A DNA stretch of 64,000 bases, taken from the NCBI GenBank assembly GCA_958510875.1, contig OY294067.1, positions 99,678,010 through 99,742,009 on the forward strand. The letters run 5' to 3'. Below, in pieces: positions 35,426 to 47,631 of the stretch. This DNA comes from Endomychus coccineus. Its lineage: Eukaryota; Arthropoda; Insecta; Coleoptera; Endomychidae. Below the pieces are notes generated by a model. The model ran no database searches and was not told the origin of the DNA. It worked only from the letters and a program-made list of their open reading frames with translations. The position numbers and the translations under genes were made by a program. Numbering within the stretch: position 1 is the stretch's first letter; every line of letters starts with the position of its first letter.

Positions 35426-36927
35426 TTGTAGATGTACATTATGTTTTCTTGTTATTCTGGTTCTTTATTATGATCAAAAATAAAATGAGACTTCTCTTTT
35501 TGACGATGATATTTTTATCTTTACCAAAAATTGTTATGGTAATTAGTGTTTCCAAGTAATTAGAAAAAAATAGATCACATTGATTAATAAAATGCGTCTG
35601 CAGCCGACTTGTGTCATGAAATCGAATTAAAACTGCAGAAAACATTAGACCGGTAGTATGTGGAAGAGTATATATGGCTAATTATTATCAAATTGATGTG
35701 TATGAAATAAATTAAATACCTGAGATACTATTCGATGATCTTACAAATCCAAATAACTTAGATTGTTTGATGAAGGATCATAGCTTGGGCAGGTAGATAT
35801 AAACTAGTTTCAATATAATGAACGATCACAAGAGGACAGAGAAACAGAAGAGAAGATGTAAGAAGAACAAGAAGAAGAACTTTGTAGCCAGAATATTTTC
35901 TAACCTAAATTCTTCTCGAATTTAAGTTAATATTCACTTTTTGGCAAAATAATTTACCCATTATTTCACAGCATATTGGTTAGTTCATCCACTCGGATTC
36001 TGATACGCTCACCCCTTCGGATTTTATCATTAAGTCAAATAATAGCCTTATCGCTAATTTGACGCTTAATTGTTGATTCATTTCACATAATTCGCCCTCA
36101 GACTGTTATCGTGGAATATATGATTGATTAATAAATTAATAACACTGGTATAGATCGATTAATAACATAACAAACTAACAGTACTTTGTGATGTTAATGA
36201 TTGATCTAGACCAAGGATTCATTATCATTATCATCTGGCAAAAGCCAACAGAAAACCTATGGTTATATGTACTATTACGAATAGATACTTTTTTCTGAGG
36301 TGTGGTACGTAAAAACAAAATTCTTATATATTGAATTTGTACCATATTCTATCAACAAACTGTATATAAAGTATATCATATGGTAGAACACGTAAATGAA
36401 CTACCCTTTTGTGAAATATTAGTATGATGGATGGGAAGATGTGATTTATGGGTCCTCATAAAAGGACGGGATATGCTTTTGGAATACTAATGTACCTATA
36501 TCACGACTTTCATTTTAGTTAACAGTTGATGTTGATGGCTTCCTTTATACCACACCAATTTCCCTCATCTTCTTGCTGACGTTAGATGAATTGTAATCAA
36601 TCGATCACTAACTTCCCTCACTTCTGTTAGCACAATGTTTCGCTTTCGGACACTTCTTCGGGACAAACGTATGATATATTGAACAGAAAATATCTTGTAA
36701 ATGATTCAGAAACAGCTGATGGAAGACTTCAAATTACACTTTATGTTGCATTGAAATTTTATTTGAATGGTCTACACTCTCTACACGAAGCGTTTCCACC
36801 CGATTTCTAAAGCCGCCAGGTTGATTTGAAAGTGTATTTCGTTATGGCTTTTTGAATGTTGTAATGGGAGGAATTATTTGATAATAAGACAGGTGAAAGA
36901 TGTTTTAATTCTGATTTTAAGGATTGG
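35426..36927. other. AT-rich DNA with dispersed repeat fragments
   Basis: 36405-36520 resembles 40720-40800 (TTAGTATGATxGAT, GGTCCTxAxAAAAG), and 36595-36760 resembles 26420-26780. No gene recognised. Confidence 0.35.
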
Positions 36928-37080
36928 GGTTGAGATATGTTGACAGCTCTGTGGACCAAGGAGCTTAAGACAGATTGCTCACACCGATAGATACCTCGAT
37001 GGCCTTCTCCACCAGCACCCTGTCCGAAAGCAATCTGTCATAAGCTCTTTGGATCACAGAGCTGTCAACTCATCTCAACC
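36928..37080. repeat. 153-bp imperfect hairpin with 52-bp arms
   Basis: The left arm starts GGTTGAGATATGTTGACAGC and ends GACAGATTGCT; the right arm is its inverse with about seven mismatches or small bulges. The loop is about 49 nt. It is GC-richer than the flanks. It could be a MITE or an inverted-repeat small-RNA precursor. The stem is longer than a typical animal pre-miRNA. Confidence 0.75.
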
Positions 37081-38143
37081 ATTAGTGTCATCATAAACTT
37101 ACCTATTAATAAAAGTAACAAGATGCCAACAGCAGTTTCCACTATTTTCCTCATCTTAGGAGGACCCATCGAAACATCTTTGTTCATTTTATTCGAAACT
37201 GTGATTAAAATTAAAATAACTTCAAAAGAAGCGCAACGTAAATTTGAGATCTGTCGAATTAATAAAAGTTTCGAATGGATATTTCTAATGTAATGTATTT
37301 GCTTTCAATAAAAAAAACTCAACTGAAGAATCACCAAGTTCATACGAAATTCATTAAAAATGAATTTTGAGCACGCGGAATAGAATAAATAAGAAAAAAC
37401 TTGTTTCATTGGTCATTCTTTCGCATGCCCAATGAAACTAGTTCTATACTATATCATTACAACTCTACGTTTTACACTGACACCTGCTGTCAGATTGATT
37501 TTCTAAATTATTGACACTGTGACATAAACATGTTCATACTGATATCTGCTGTCACATGAACTATCAAAATTATTGAATATATAACCTTACTTCCATGTGA
37601 CTACAGAGCATAGAACTATACTGTATAAAATATAGTTCAATACTACAGAGTAAACCCATAAGATAAACTGTGACATCACATCGATGGCGTCACTCTAATC
37701 TCAAAATGAGAATTTCGGATACTTCTGAAGGTTAAATACATGCGTGTGAAATATATTTATAACCAGGAAAACACTGTTGTCGTCTCTATGGTTCAATGAA
37801 ATATTATAATTTAACTTCAAAGACTGAAGATGAATGTCAAAAATACCACTTGAAATGGGGCCCAAAACAATACAGGTCCTATTCTCACCACTTCAAAGCG
37901 ATTTGCAGATTTTCAGATCCGTACGACCAATAGGAACGGCGCAAACTAGTCTCCACAGTGGGAGTTACACATACATACTATGCATACACAAACATCATTC
38001 AAAATTAGTCTAGACCGAACCAAAAATGCTCAAAACGGATACTAATTCGTCTAAACCCGGAAATTTCATTTTGCCTGATCACAATACTTCCCTTATGTAT
38101 AGAGAGTGATGTAGAACGGCAAATCATCAAAGAATCCACCATA
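37081..38143. other. AT-rich DNA, no gene
   Basis: No supportable feature. Confidence 0.4.
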
Positions 38144-38145
38144 TA

Positions 38146-40463
38146 CAGGGTGTCCTCGAATTGCGTGGCCAAAATGAAACCGGAGATTCTTTGATTCGAA
38201 AAAAAGTTGATGAGCCTTTTTACTTTTGCCTCAAGTGTCTTGTTTACCCGGTAGAGGGCTTCAAAGTTGCAAAAATGATTTTGTTTTTTCGGTATAACTT
38301 GAGAACGTGATAAAGGACTTTTACAATATTTGGCAGGTGAGTTACAGTCAATAATGGCCATTCTTGAGAGTGGAGCACAGAGCCTTAGAGACCATAGAAA
38401 TGGCTCAAACTTGAGGATCTAAGGGGAAAAGTGTGCAGAACTTTTTTGTGGTCAATGTAATTCACTCGATATTTTTTATTTAGATAGCTCATCTAATTTA
38501 AAAACTTTTCTTACTCCTAGAAAATTTTGATAAAATCAACGGATTAGCTTGAAAAAATTAATTTTCAAGTCTCTGCACTTTTGGCTTACTAATTTTACTT
38601 GATTAAAATACATTAGTTGCCTTTGCTTTTCTAATGTCATTTTGGCATTTGAAGAATTTATTCTCAAAACTGTCAGTTTTTACTTTGCTTTCCGTAAAAA
38701 TTTTATAAAATTATGGCTCAAAATTTCACTAACACTGAAATGGTTGATATGTTATTGATTTATGGACTTTGTCGTTGCAATGGCCGGAGAAGGGAAAGAT
38801 ATCCGCATCGTAGAATTCCAAATCGGCAAACCTTCGCGAAACTGGCAATTTTGAAGCAAATCGCAGAGAAACTGGACGCAGACGGACAAGAAGGACGTTA
38901 GAGCTCGAAGAAGCGATACTGGAAGCGGTTGAAACTGAACCTGGGATAAGCACACTACGTTTGGAGCCTCAAAATCATTAGTTCATAATGTACTGAAAGA
39001 AGAACTGTTGTATCCCTATCATATTAGAACAGTTCAAGACTTATTGCCCATGGATCCAGGTCATCGGCTAGATTTCTGTCGGCTTATTGTCCAAAGACAA
39101 AACGCAAACCCCAATTTTTGTGGAAGAATTCTGTTCACGGTCGAAGATACTTTCACGAGATGTGGTCTTTTTAATCTTCATAATGAACATTTCTATGCTG
39201 ATAAAAATCCTCATGAAACGGAAGTTACATATTTTCAGAATCAAACTAAAATCAATGTTTGGGTTGGAATTGTGGATAACTTTATTATTGGCCCTACCGT
39301 TATACCCGATCGATTGAACGGGGAGAACTACTTGAACTTTTTTGGAACAAAGGCTACTTGAACTGTTGGAAGACTTGCCCTTACACATTCGTCGTGGCCT
39401 GGTTTATCCATGATGGTGCACCTCCTCATTTCACATTAGCTGTGAGGCGACATTTGAATGCGGAATATCCAGATCGCTGGATAGGTAGAGGACACGATGC
39501 ACCAGTGAACTGGCCGACCCGCTCCCCTGATTTGACGCCCTACGACTTCTTTCTATGGGGCGCTTTGAAGTCGAAAGTTTAAGCAGCTCCAGTAGACACA
39601 CGAGAGGAATTGTTGCAACGAATTAATCATGAAGCGGATTTATTGAAGAATGATCCTGAAGTACTAGCCAGAGTTCAATCCAATTTCTTGAAACGAATTA
39701 ATTTGTGTATTCAGGAAAATGGGCAACATTTCGAACAATTGATGCCTTAGCGATTTCCCAAAAAGTGTTGTTGTTTCTTTTAATTTAGCATTTGTTTTTC
39801 CTAAATAATCACATCGTTTCCCCATTTCTATTGTTTTTATTATTCGTGTTTCACCGAGATATTAACCATTTCAGTGTTAGTGAAATTTTGAGCCATAATT
39901 TTATAAAATTTTTACGGAGAGCAAAGTAAAAACTGACAGTTTTGGGAATAAATTCTCCAAATGCCAAAATGACATTAGAAAAGCAAAGGCAACTAAGGTA
40001 TTTTAATCAAGTAAAATTAGTAAGCCAAAATTGCAGAGACTCGAAAATTATGTTTTTCAAGCTAATCCGTTGATTTTATCAAAATTTTCTAAGAGTAAGG
40101 AAAGTTTTCAAATTAGATAAGCTATCTGCGTAAAAAATATAGAGTGAATTACATTGACCACAAAAAAGTTCTGGACACTTTTCCCGTTACATCCTCAAGT
40201 TTGAGCCGTTTCTATGGTCTCTAAGGCTCTATGCTCCGCTCTCAAAAACGGCTATTATTGACAGTAACTCACCTGCCAAATATTGTAAAAGTCCTTCATC
40301 ACGTTCTCAAGTTATACCGAAAAAACAAAATTATTTTTGCAACTTTGAAGCCCTCTACCGGCTAAACAAGACACTTGAGGCAAAAGTGAAAAGGCTCATC
40401 AAATTTTTCTCGAATCAAAGAATCTTCGGTTTTATTTTAGCCACGCAGTTCGAGGACACCCTG
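38146..40463. mobile_element. Long-TIR mariner-type transposon, copy M2 (2.32 kb)
   Basis: The ends CAGGGTGTCCTCGAATTGCG (38146) and its near-inverse ending at 40463 lie between TA dinucleotides. The inverted repeats are about 605 bp each (38146-38750 and 39859-40463). The transposase reads on the plus strand from 38713, inside the left repeat. The mirrored start codon in the right repeat is at 39894-39896 and leads only into a short blocked frame. M2 is the longer of the two copies and retains the third catalytic Asp region deleted from M1. Confidence 0.93.
38713..39750 (+). pseudogene. mariner-type transposase of M2, frameshifted and with Asp 1 changed
   Basis: It starts MAQNFTNTEMVDMLLIYGLC at 38713. 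An in-frame deletion relative to M1 removes SVQAH, and a frameshift follows NRQTFAK. 39008-39361 covers the catalytic core: the first motif reads TVEDTFTRCG, with Val (GTC at 39140) where M1 has Asp, then KINVWVGIVDNFIIGPTVIP and NGENYLNF. After another frameshift, 39358-39582 has HDGAPPHFTLAVRRHLNAEY (Asp 2), then WPTRSPDLTPYDFFLWGALK (Asp 3). A TAA at 39580-39582 replaces the Tyr codon kept in M1. Reading resumes to a natural stop at 39750. Inactive. Confidence 0.88.
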
Positions 40464-42324
40464 TACAATAAATGAGTTCTTGTACATCCAACACAATTAC
40501 CACAACATTCATTCGATCAAAAAGAGTTTTGTGAATTCTGTTGTTATATTCATACAGTTTGGATGAATTATTCACAGAACCCAAATCAGCCCATATCTCC
40601 AAAGTTGATCTCATGATCTCATCAGCTTGTTATTGATTTGGGAGACATACGCATAACATCATTAGAAGCTCTCTAGAGCTTATACATGATATGGTGAAGG
40701 AGCTCGCCTTATGAAACGTTAGTATGATAGATCGAGAGGCGTGTATACCGGTCCTAAAAAAAGTACAGCGACTACTTTGAATATTGATATAGATGTAAGG
40801 AAACTTTTCAAATTATAATAGAGGTGTATCCACTTTTATACGAATTCAATTAATGTTTTGTGTCTATCTAATTTATGTATCAATATTAGGTTGGGAGCGT
40901 TATTGAAAATATTTGATGAAGTGGGCTTTGACTTTATGTAAAGCCATAATATCACTTAGAAAGGGTTCGAAAAAAATTAAACACGAGATTATACTTTGAT
41001 ATATTCACTTTCCATGTTTTGTTGCACAGCAATATCGTCAGAAGTCGCTAAACAAACCTACATTATACGGTGTCTCTAAGATAAGGAAGTCTATCACAGG
41101 GATCTAGGAAGAGTTAATAGATAGAGTTTTTGTTGAATGAGCAAAATGTTGCGTAACTAGAGGCACATCCATTTGGAAGTATGAAATTTGAAATAGGTAT
41201 AATTCTTTTCAAGAAATTTGGGAAAAACCGTATTCCGTGATTTTCAATTTTATTTTTTCAAATGTTCCCGTCGGAGATGAAACAAAATAAAAATACTTGT
41301 TTCAAGCAACATTTCAGAAGCTTGCTTTTGTCTATCTCAGATTGAATATCCGACGTTTTGTTTCCAATCAATCATCAACAACTCTTTTCAAATCCGGATG
41401 TTTTTTTTATTATAAATGTTTGACGTATTTATCAATCTACAGATTTTGATTTGATGTGATGGTTTGATCACGTTTAAGATCAATTCCAGAAAAAAAATTA
41501 AGTTTGAGAAATCTTAATGAAATCGGGCAGTCTAATGCTCAAGATGTGGTTTATTTTAAATAATTGTTGAAACAAAAAACCTAATGAACAATAAATTATC
41601 TTCAATAGACGTCAACTTCCGATTCTCCTTCAGCATGAGGGGCTGTCCATTCTCACCAATTTTTCTCTAATGCAGGGTCGTACATAATTTTTGTCCAAAA
41701 TCTTGATGTTCAAGAAATGAAGATTTGCAGAAGTTTTTTTTTCCATCCCCGCCAGGATGACAGGAAGAGAAAATTGGAAATCAATCATTTTTCCAAAACT
41801 ACTTGAAAATAAAGACTGATATTAAAAATCTAACGCTTCCGTAAGAATGGCCCTTCTGGTGCACAACTTTTCCCCCATTTAAACTAAAAATGAATCTCTT
41901 ACCGTTTCCGATATCTACATGATATATATCTTCTACTTGGACACACTATGAACAAATCGAAAATATGCTTTAGAACAGTTTCATGAGAGGGTTGTGATAT
42001 AAGTCGATCATTTCGTTAAGGGTTGTTAGACAGGTATCTTCAAATGTATTTGAATTTTCAGTTATTCTAATAATGTTAAGCTTTTATGCACAGTGAATAC
42101 AAACACTTTTCGCGTTAGAATCATTCGATAGCCAAAGTCTTGATTTTTGAATAGTGACAGCATGTCTATCAGCTCTAGCATGAGATCTTCAGCGGACCGA
42201 GTCAAATGGTGAAGTCATTCATCAACCAACCATCCCTGTTAGGAAACGGTTGGAGAACCAAGGTGTTTCAACACTGTCTACCAAAAAAATAGATGTTCCA
42301 CGGGGAAACAGTTGGAAATACAAC
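40464..42324. other. AT-rich DNA, no gene
   Basis: Only a dispersed-repeat match near 40720-40800 was noticed. Nothing coding is supportable. Confidence 0.4.
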
Positions 42325-44690
42325 GTCAGCCGTCATCGCCGACTCGTCTTCACCGATTTGTCGTCCCCGATTCGTAGCCGAACTAGTTCGTCGTCGTCCG
42401 GTTCGTCGGCGGCCTATTCGTCGTCGTATATATTGATAAATAAAAGAACTTTGAATCTGATAAATTTTTATGCTATATATCTTTTTATATGTATCTAAAA
42501 ATCGAAATTGTCTGCTATATCTCTAAGGTATTCTAAAATGTTGATGCTATGAAAATTTTCTACAAGGCTTATGATACGTATATCTGCATCGCTATACTTC
42601 TTTCAGTATTGACTGAGGGAGATGACCTGTTACAAGCTGCTCATAAAACGCATCTCTCCCTTTACGGATCTTTTTCAGGTCGTCAATGAACTTCCATATT
42701 GTTTGGTGGTTCATTCCCAACTCTAGTTGGAGTTTCCTATGAGCGGCTTCCGCATGATTGTTCGTGCTATTTTCTCCATTTATTGTTGACTGATAAACAT
42801 CCCACATTTCATGTGGAAAAAGCGGTGGACGTCGACCGTTGCCGCGTCTGTCATGTAATAAGTATACAACATAGAGCTACGTATAATAAACATCCACATA
42901 TCTACATATTTTAAATAAATAAACATTCCTGTTCATATGTCCTATGTGATTATCTTCAAACCAATCCAACAGTGGTTGGAGTTCTCCCAGTAAAACATCT
43001 CCTAATGCATCAACAGCTTCATCCAGATGAGCAGGCGGAACTAAAGCCAAAGATTTTACCAAATTTGCTTTTAAAGATAATTGTGCGTCGTCATTGTACT
43101 GTCTTATTGAACCTAGTTTACCCAACATCTTTCTCATGTTCCGACCCAAATGGAAAAACAGCCATATATCTGTACATCCGGATGAATATGCTTCATAGGT
43201 GTAAACGCAGGCTGCTCTAAGTTTCAATGTATATGGTTTGGTATTGAATGAGGAAATAAATTTTTCATGATATCCAACATTTTTATATAGGTAGCCTGCA
43301 GATTATTAGGTAGCAATACTTAAAAAATAGGGTGTACCCAATTGTTTTTCACCGCCATTACCGTAAATATTTGTGCAAAGAAGGGGGGGGGGGAGGGGGA
43401 AAAAATTTCCATCGGCGTACCATATTGTATTATCTAAATGAGAAAGCCAACTTTGGCTTCCAAAAATTTTAATTCTGTTTTGATCCTCCTCGGTATCACC
43501 TAACAGAAAATTATCTTGTACCCCCGGTTGTACTTCGCAAATTTTGTATTCTTCGGGTTTAATTAAATCTGCGTAGCTTGATGGATTTGGAGCATGGATT
43601 TCATTGCGTTTCCGCCGTACCAAAGCGCAGCTGCTTGGTAATTTTCCTTGTGTGGCTTGTGTCACATTTGTAATGCAATTGTTGAATACCTAATACGAAA
43701 ACATATATACTTTTATGTATGTGTACACGAACAACGCAATTTTAAAAACTTACCTGTGCTGGTTCTCCTATTGTTTGTTCTGCTGTTCTTTTGATTCTCA
43801 CCCTATTTGGAATTTAATTAGACCAGAGTGGTTGTTGTTATTGCATTAGATAAAAATAACGAAGGAAGTAAAGTGAACATTGAATAAATCGCGCAGAGGA
43901 TCAGAACCTTTTGGAACAGCTATAAGAGTTATGGTCAGGGAAAGGTGATGTTCAATATTAACACACTCTCTTCTAATTATTGTTGAAGCGATAGTCGGGA
44001 AATTCTCATACTTTTCTGGCAAATAGATTTTTGACCTGCTGGGTTACACTTTTCATTGAGATCGGAATTCTTAGTGATTATATTGTTATATTTACCATAA
44101 TAACCTCTTTCGGCCTTTCCAGCTTTGTATTATATATTAGGGTAATTAGGGAAGCCGTGAATATAAATGACAGAAAGACAGTCTTAACTGATAATTACTA
44201 GCTTGTCATTCAACAAACTGCTTTGAAATTGGGCATTGTTTATTAATTTAACCACTCAAATACTTGAAATAAACATTTAAAAATCGGTTGAAATCTGTAT
44301 TGATGTTTTCAATGGAAATTTTTAATATATATCTATTACGAAATTAATTGATTTAATAAACGTTTAGTATTAATAACTAATGATTTATATTTTTTTATAA
44401 TAAATTGTCTTTCTGTCATTTATACATTAAACAGGAGACCTGTAGAAAATCTGTTTCTATTATTAAATTGGAAATATCTCTGAAATTGAAGATTTTAGTA
44501 ACAGGGAGGGCTTAGTAATAATGAAAGGATATACAGATAATTTAGAAATTGCTAGTTGACTTCAAGAAAAATAATGATTCTACTATGAATCGGCCGACGA
44601 CGACCTAGTTCGGCGACGATTCGGCGACGATGAACTGATGCGGCGACGAATCGGCCAAGATGAGTCGGCGACGACGAATTGTCCCAACCC
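42325..44690. mobile_element. MULE (Phantom-type) transposon with CGACGA-rich inverted termini
   Basis: The left end (about 42325-42427) and right end (about 44585-44680) are inverted repeats built from degenerate tandem copies of a TCGTCGCCGA-like unit. They are strikingly CpG-rich in an otherwise AT-rich window. Between them, the minus strand encodes MULE transposase segments in several exons. The outer borders and the expected 9-bp target duplication could not be fixed by eye. The interior upstream of the coding part (43804-44580) is AT-rich and shows no further recognised exon. Confidence 0.75.
42592..43803 (-). pseudogene. MULE transposase gene with two introns, decayed
   Basis: Exon A (43803-43754) reads RIKRTAEQTIGEPAQ up to donor GTAAGT. 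A 64-bp intron (43753-43690, TATTAG acceptor) leads in phase to exon B (43689-42929). Exon B contains IKIFGSQSWLSHLDNTIWYA followed by DGNFFPLPPPLLCTNIYG, corresponding to the W-x-DGTFxxxP-x-x-F-x-Q-x-Y block of MULE transposases. It then has a TAATAA double stop near 43306, and IWLFFHLGRNMRKMLGKLG, the conserved C/W-xFHL-x-R/Q region. The second intron (42928-42848, acceptor ATGACAG) has donor GAATGT instead of GTATGT. Exon C (42847-42592) has FPHEMWDVYQSTINGENSTN, then NHAEAAHRKLQ and WKFIDDLKK. The double stop and mutated donor disable it. A G11/G5 run at 43383-43399 lies inside the coding strand. Confidence 0.8.
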
Positions 44691-44750
44691 CCAGACGACG
44701 GCCTCGAAATAATGCTAAGTGCATACGTGTTAAAATCATTCGTTAGACGA

Positions 44751-45039
<289 letters not shown>

Positions 45040-45831
45040 AGTAATTCCACGTCAGAACAGCAACGCTCAATGGGTCAACATCTCCGATTTCGTGCAAATT
45101 TTGGGGATAGGTTCTCATTACCGAAAAAATAAGATCCTGAAAATTTCAGGTCGATAGGAAATAGAATTTTGGATATATCGGCCAATAAAAAAATTTGGCC
45201 AGTTTTAACGTCAAAAAATTCAAAATCAAATTTCTTCGGTAAAAATGAACTTTTAGGACCAAAAATTATTTGAAAAAGCCCAAATTGATACGAAATTTTC
45301 CGAGGAATCCGATTAAATCAGAATAGCTATTTAGCTGACGCATGCGCAAAAAACTCGAAAAACTAAAAATGTCACTTTTTCTTTAAAAATTCATAGCTCA
45401 GCTGCTGCCACTTCGAATTTCTCAAAATTTTCAGAGAAGATAGCTGAAACCATGTACTTTCATGTAAAATCTGCGGATCCATGCTCTTTACATGAAAATT
45501 TTCGGCAAAAGACCGAAAATACGGAAATTTGATATTTTTAATTTTTATCGTTATATTTAAGTACGATGAGCATTGTAGAATTCAATGATAATTCAATAGG
45601 ATTGAAAAAATAGTTTAATAAAATTTGAAATTAATTTTATTGAAATAATTCAATTCAACAGAACGTGAAAAAAATATTGAAATCCAACAAAAGTTGCAGT
45701 CATAGGTCTATAGATTTGATGTTTTTTAACTTTTCTAAAGAATTTTCATATTTTCTTATTCGGTTTAATTTCCCACAGGAAAATTTATTCAGCAATGTTG
45801 TGTGATATTGTGAATACATTTAAAATTCAAT

Positions 45832-45951
45832 ATCAACTATAAAACTAACATATGTATTGGATACCCAATCGTAAACGTTTTTATTTAACAAATCAAAAAT
45901 CAGTTCGTTTACGATTGGGTATCCAATACATATGTTAGTTTTATAGTTGAT
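45832..45951. repeat. Perfect 46-bp-arm hairpin in the element core
   Basis: 45832-45877 and 45906-45951 are exact inverses (the left arm begins ATCAACTATAAAACTAACAT). The spacer is 28 nt. Its right arm is translated as part of the ORF that follows. Perfect pairing contrasts with the diverged outer arms, so it is younger or under constraint. Confidence 0.9.
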
Positions 45952-46182
45952 AAAATATGGAACCTTGGTTTCAATATCAAAACGAACGATGATATGCTTG
46001 AAGCTGAAATATCAATCATGGACCAAATAGGTAAAAATAAATACGTGTACTCCGATAGAAATTTAAAGATTGGTTATAATTTCATACTGTCAAATATCAC
46101 AGTGGAAACTGTGAAGAATTATGTTAAAATAAAATTATACGGACAAATAAAAAGTAAATTTGAACAGTTTTTCAGAAAATAA
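45889..46182 (+). CDS. Unidentified 97-codon ORF fragment in the inverted-repeat element core
   Basis: The frame is open from just after a TAA at 45886-45888 to a TAA ending at 46185. The first internal ATG is at 45994. It encodes VYDWVSNTYVSFIVDKIWNL, then TNDDMLEAEISIMDQIGKNK and VETVKNYVKIKLYGQIKSKF. The sequence looks more protein-like than the surroundings (mixed charged and hydrophobic residues, few repeats), but I recognise no family. The 5' end may be lost or disrupted by the perfect hairpin. It could be the tail of a larger element protein carried between the inverted repeats. No function assigned. Confidence 0.35.
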   Translation, partial: QIKNQFVYDWVSNTYVSFIVDKIWNLGFNIKTNDDMLEAEISIMDQIGKNKYVYSDRNLKIGYNFILSNITVETVKNYVKIKLYGQIKSKFEQFFRK

Positions 46183-47631
46183 ATTATGTGACCAATATGA
46201 TGATTATATTTTACTGTACCTACTTGAGTTGGGTATTACTACTCTCACAACTGTTTCTCACTTGTCTTAGGATATTGTTAATTTAAAAAATTTTCATTTG
46301 ATTATTTTTTATCACAAAAATTGATTTTGAATTTTTAAATGTTATCACAATATCACACAACATTGTTAAATAAATTTTCCTGTGGGAAATTAAACCGAAT
46401 AAAAAAATATGGAAATTATTTAGAAAAGTTAAAAAACATCAAATCTATAGACTGTGACTGCAACTTTTTTTGGATTTCAATATTTTTTTCACGTTCTGCT
46501 AAATTGAATTATTTAAATCAAATTAATTTCAAATTTTATTAAACTATTTTTTTAATTCTACAATGCTCTCATTGAATTCTACAATGCTCTCATCGTACTT
46601 AAATATAACGATAAAAATAAAAAATATCAAATTTCCGTATTTTCGGTCTTTTGACGAAAATTTTCATGTAATGAAAGTACATGGTTTCAGCTACCTTCCC
46701 TGAAAATTTTGAGAAAATCGAAGTGGCAGCAGCTGAGTTATGGATCTTTAAAGAAAAAGTGACATTTTTGAGTTTTTTGAGTTTTTGCGCATGCGTCAGC
46801 TAAATACGCTAGCTATTCTGATTTAAGTTCATTTTTACCGAAGAAATATGATTTTGAATTTTTTGATGTTAAAATTGGCCAAATTTTTTTATTGGCCGAT
46901 ATATCCAAAGTTTTATTTCCTATCGACCTGAAATTTCCAGGATCTTATTTGTTCGGTAATGAGAACCTATCCCCAAAATTTGAACGAAATCGGAGATGTT
47001 GACCCATTGAGCGTTTCTGTTCTGACGTGGAATGACTCATAAATGAAAATTGCACATTAAGCGGTTAACATGTTGTATTATATTCCGTGACCTTGTTAAC
47101 TTTGCGTGCGGGTAAATTCTTGTTGACGGCGTGGTACATGATTTTTTTTCTCTCAATTTTGGTAAGTTCGAAGTGGACCATGACCAAAGTGTTTCGATTG
47201 TGGGTTGAAATTGTTGACCAACTAGGGTAGTGAAGCTCGTTGTACGTTTTTTTGTGGTATAATAGAGTTAGTACACTAGCTACTCAGCATTCCAGCATTC
47301 TATCCTCTAAAAAATTAAGTTCAGAGAAAAAAATCATCAACCTATTGTAATTGGTTGAAAATATTATCTGAAAAATATGGAAACTATTTATCTCATTAAA
47401 AAAAAATTGAATATTTTTTTGGTTATTTATCAGGATGTTTAGTCACCGTTAGTGGTTGGTTAATTTTTAAACATGCAATAAGTAGTAACCCATTAAGTTA
47501 TTAGTATTCAAAAAGCAAGCATTTTATTATGTTGATTAGTAGTTGAAGATTATGTTAGAGATCGTATTCAAATTTTATTCAATACCTCTGTCTGAGTATT
47601 GAAAATAAATAGTTGTAATCATAAGTAAGTA

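Noticed and set aside
38005..38361. 118-codon minus-strand frame
   Set aside because: Runs across the outer terminal repeat of the M2 transposon and its flank; a by-product of repeat composition.
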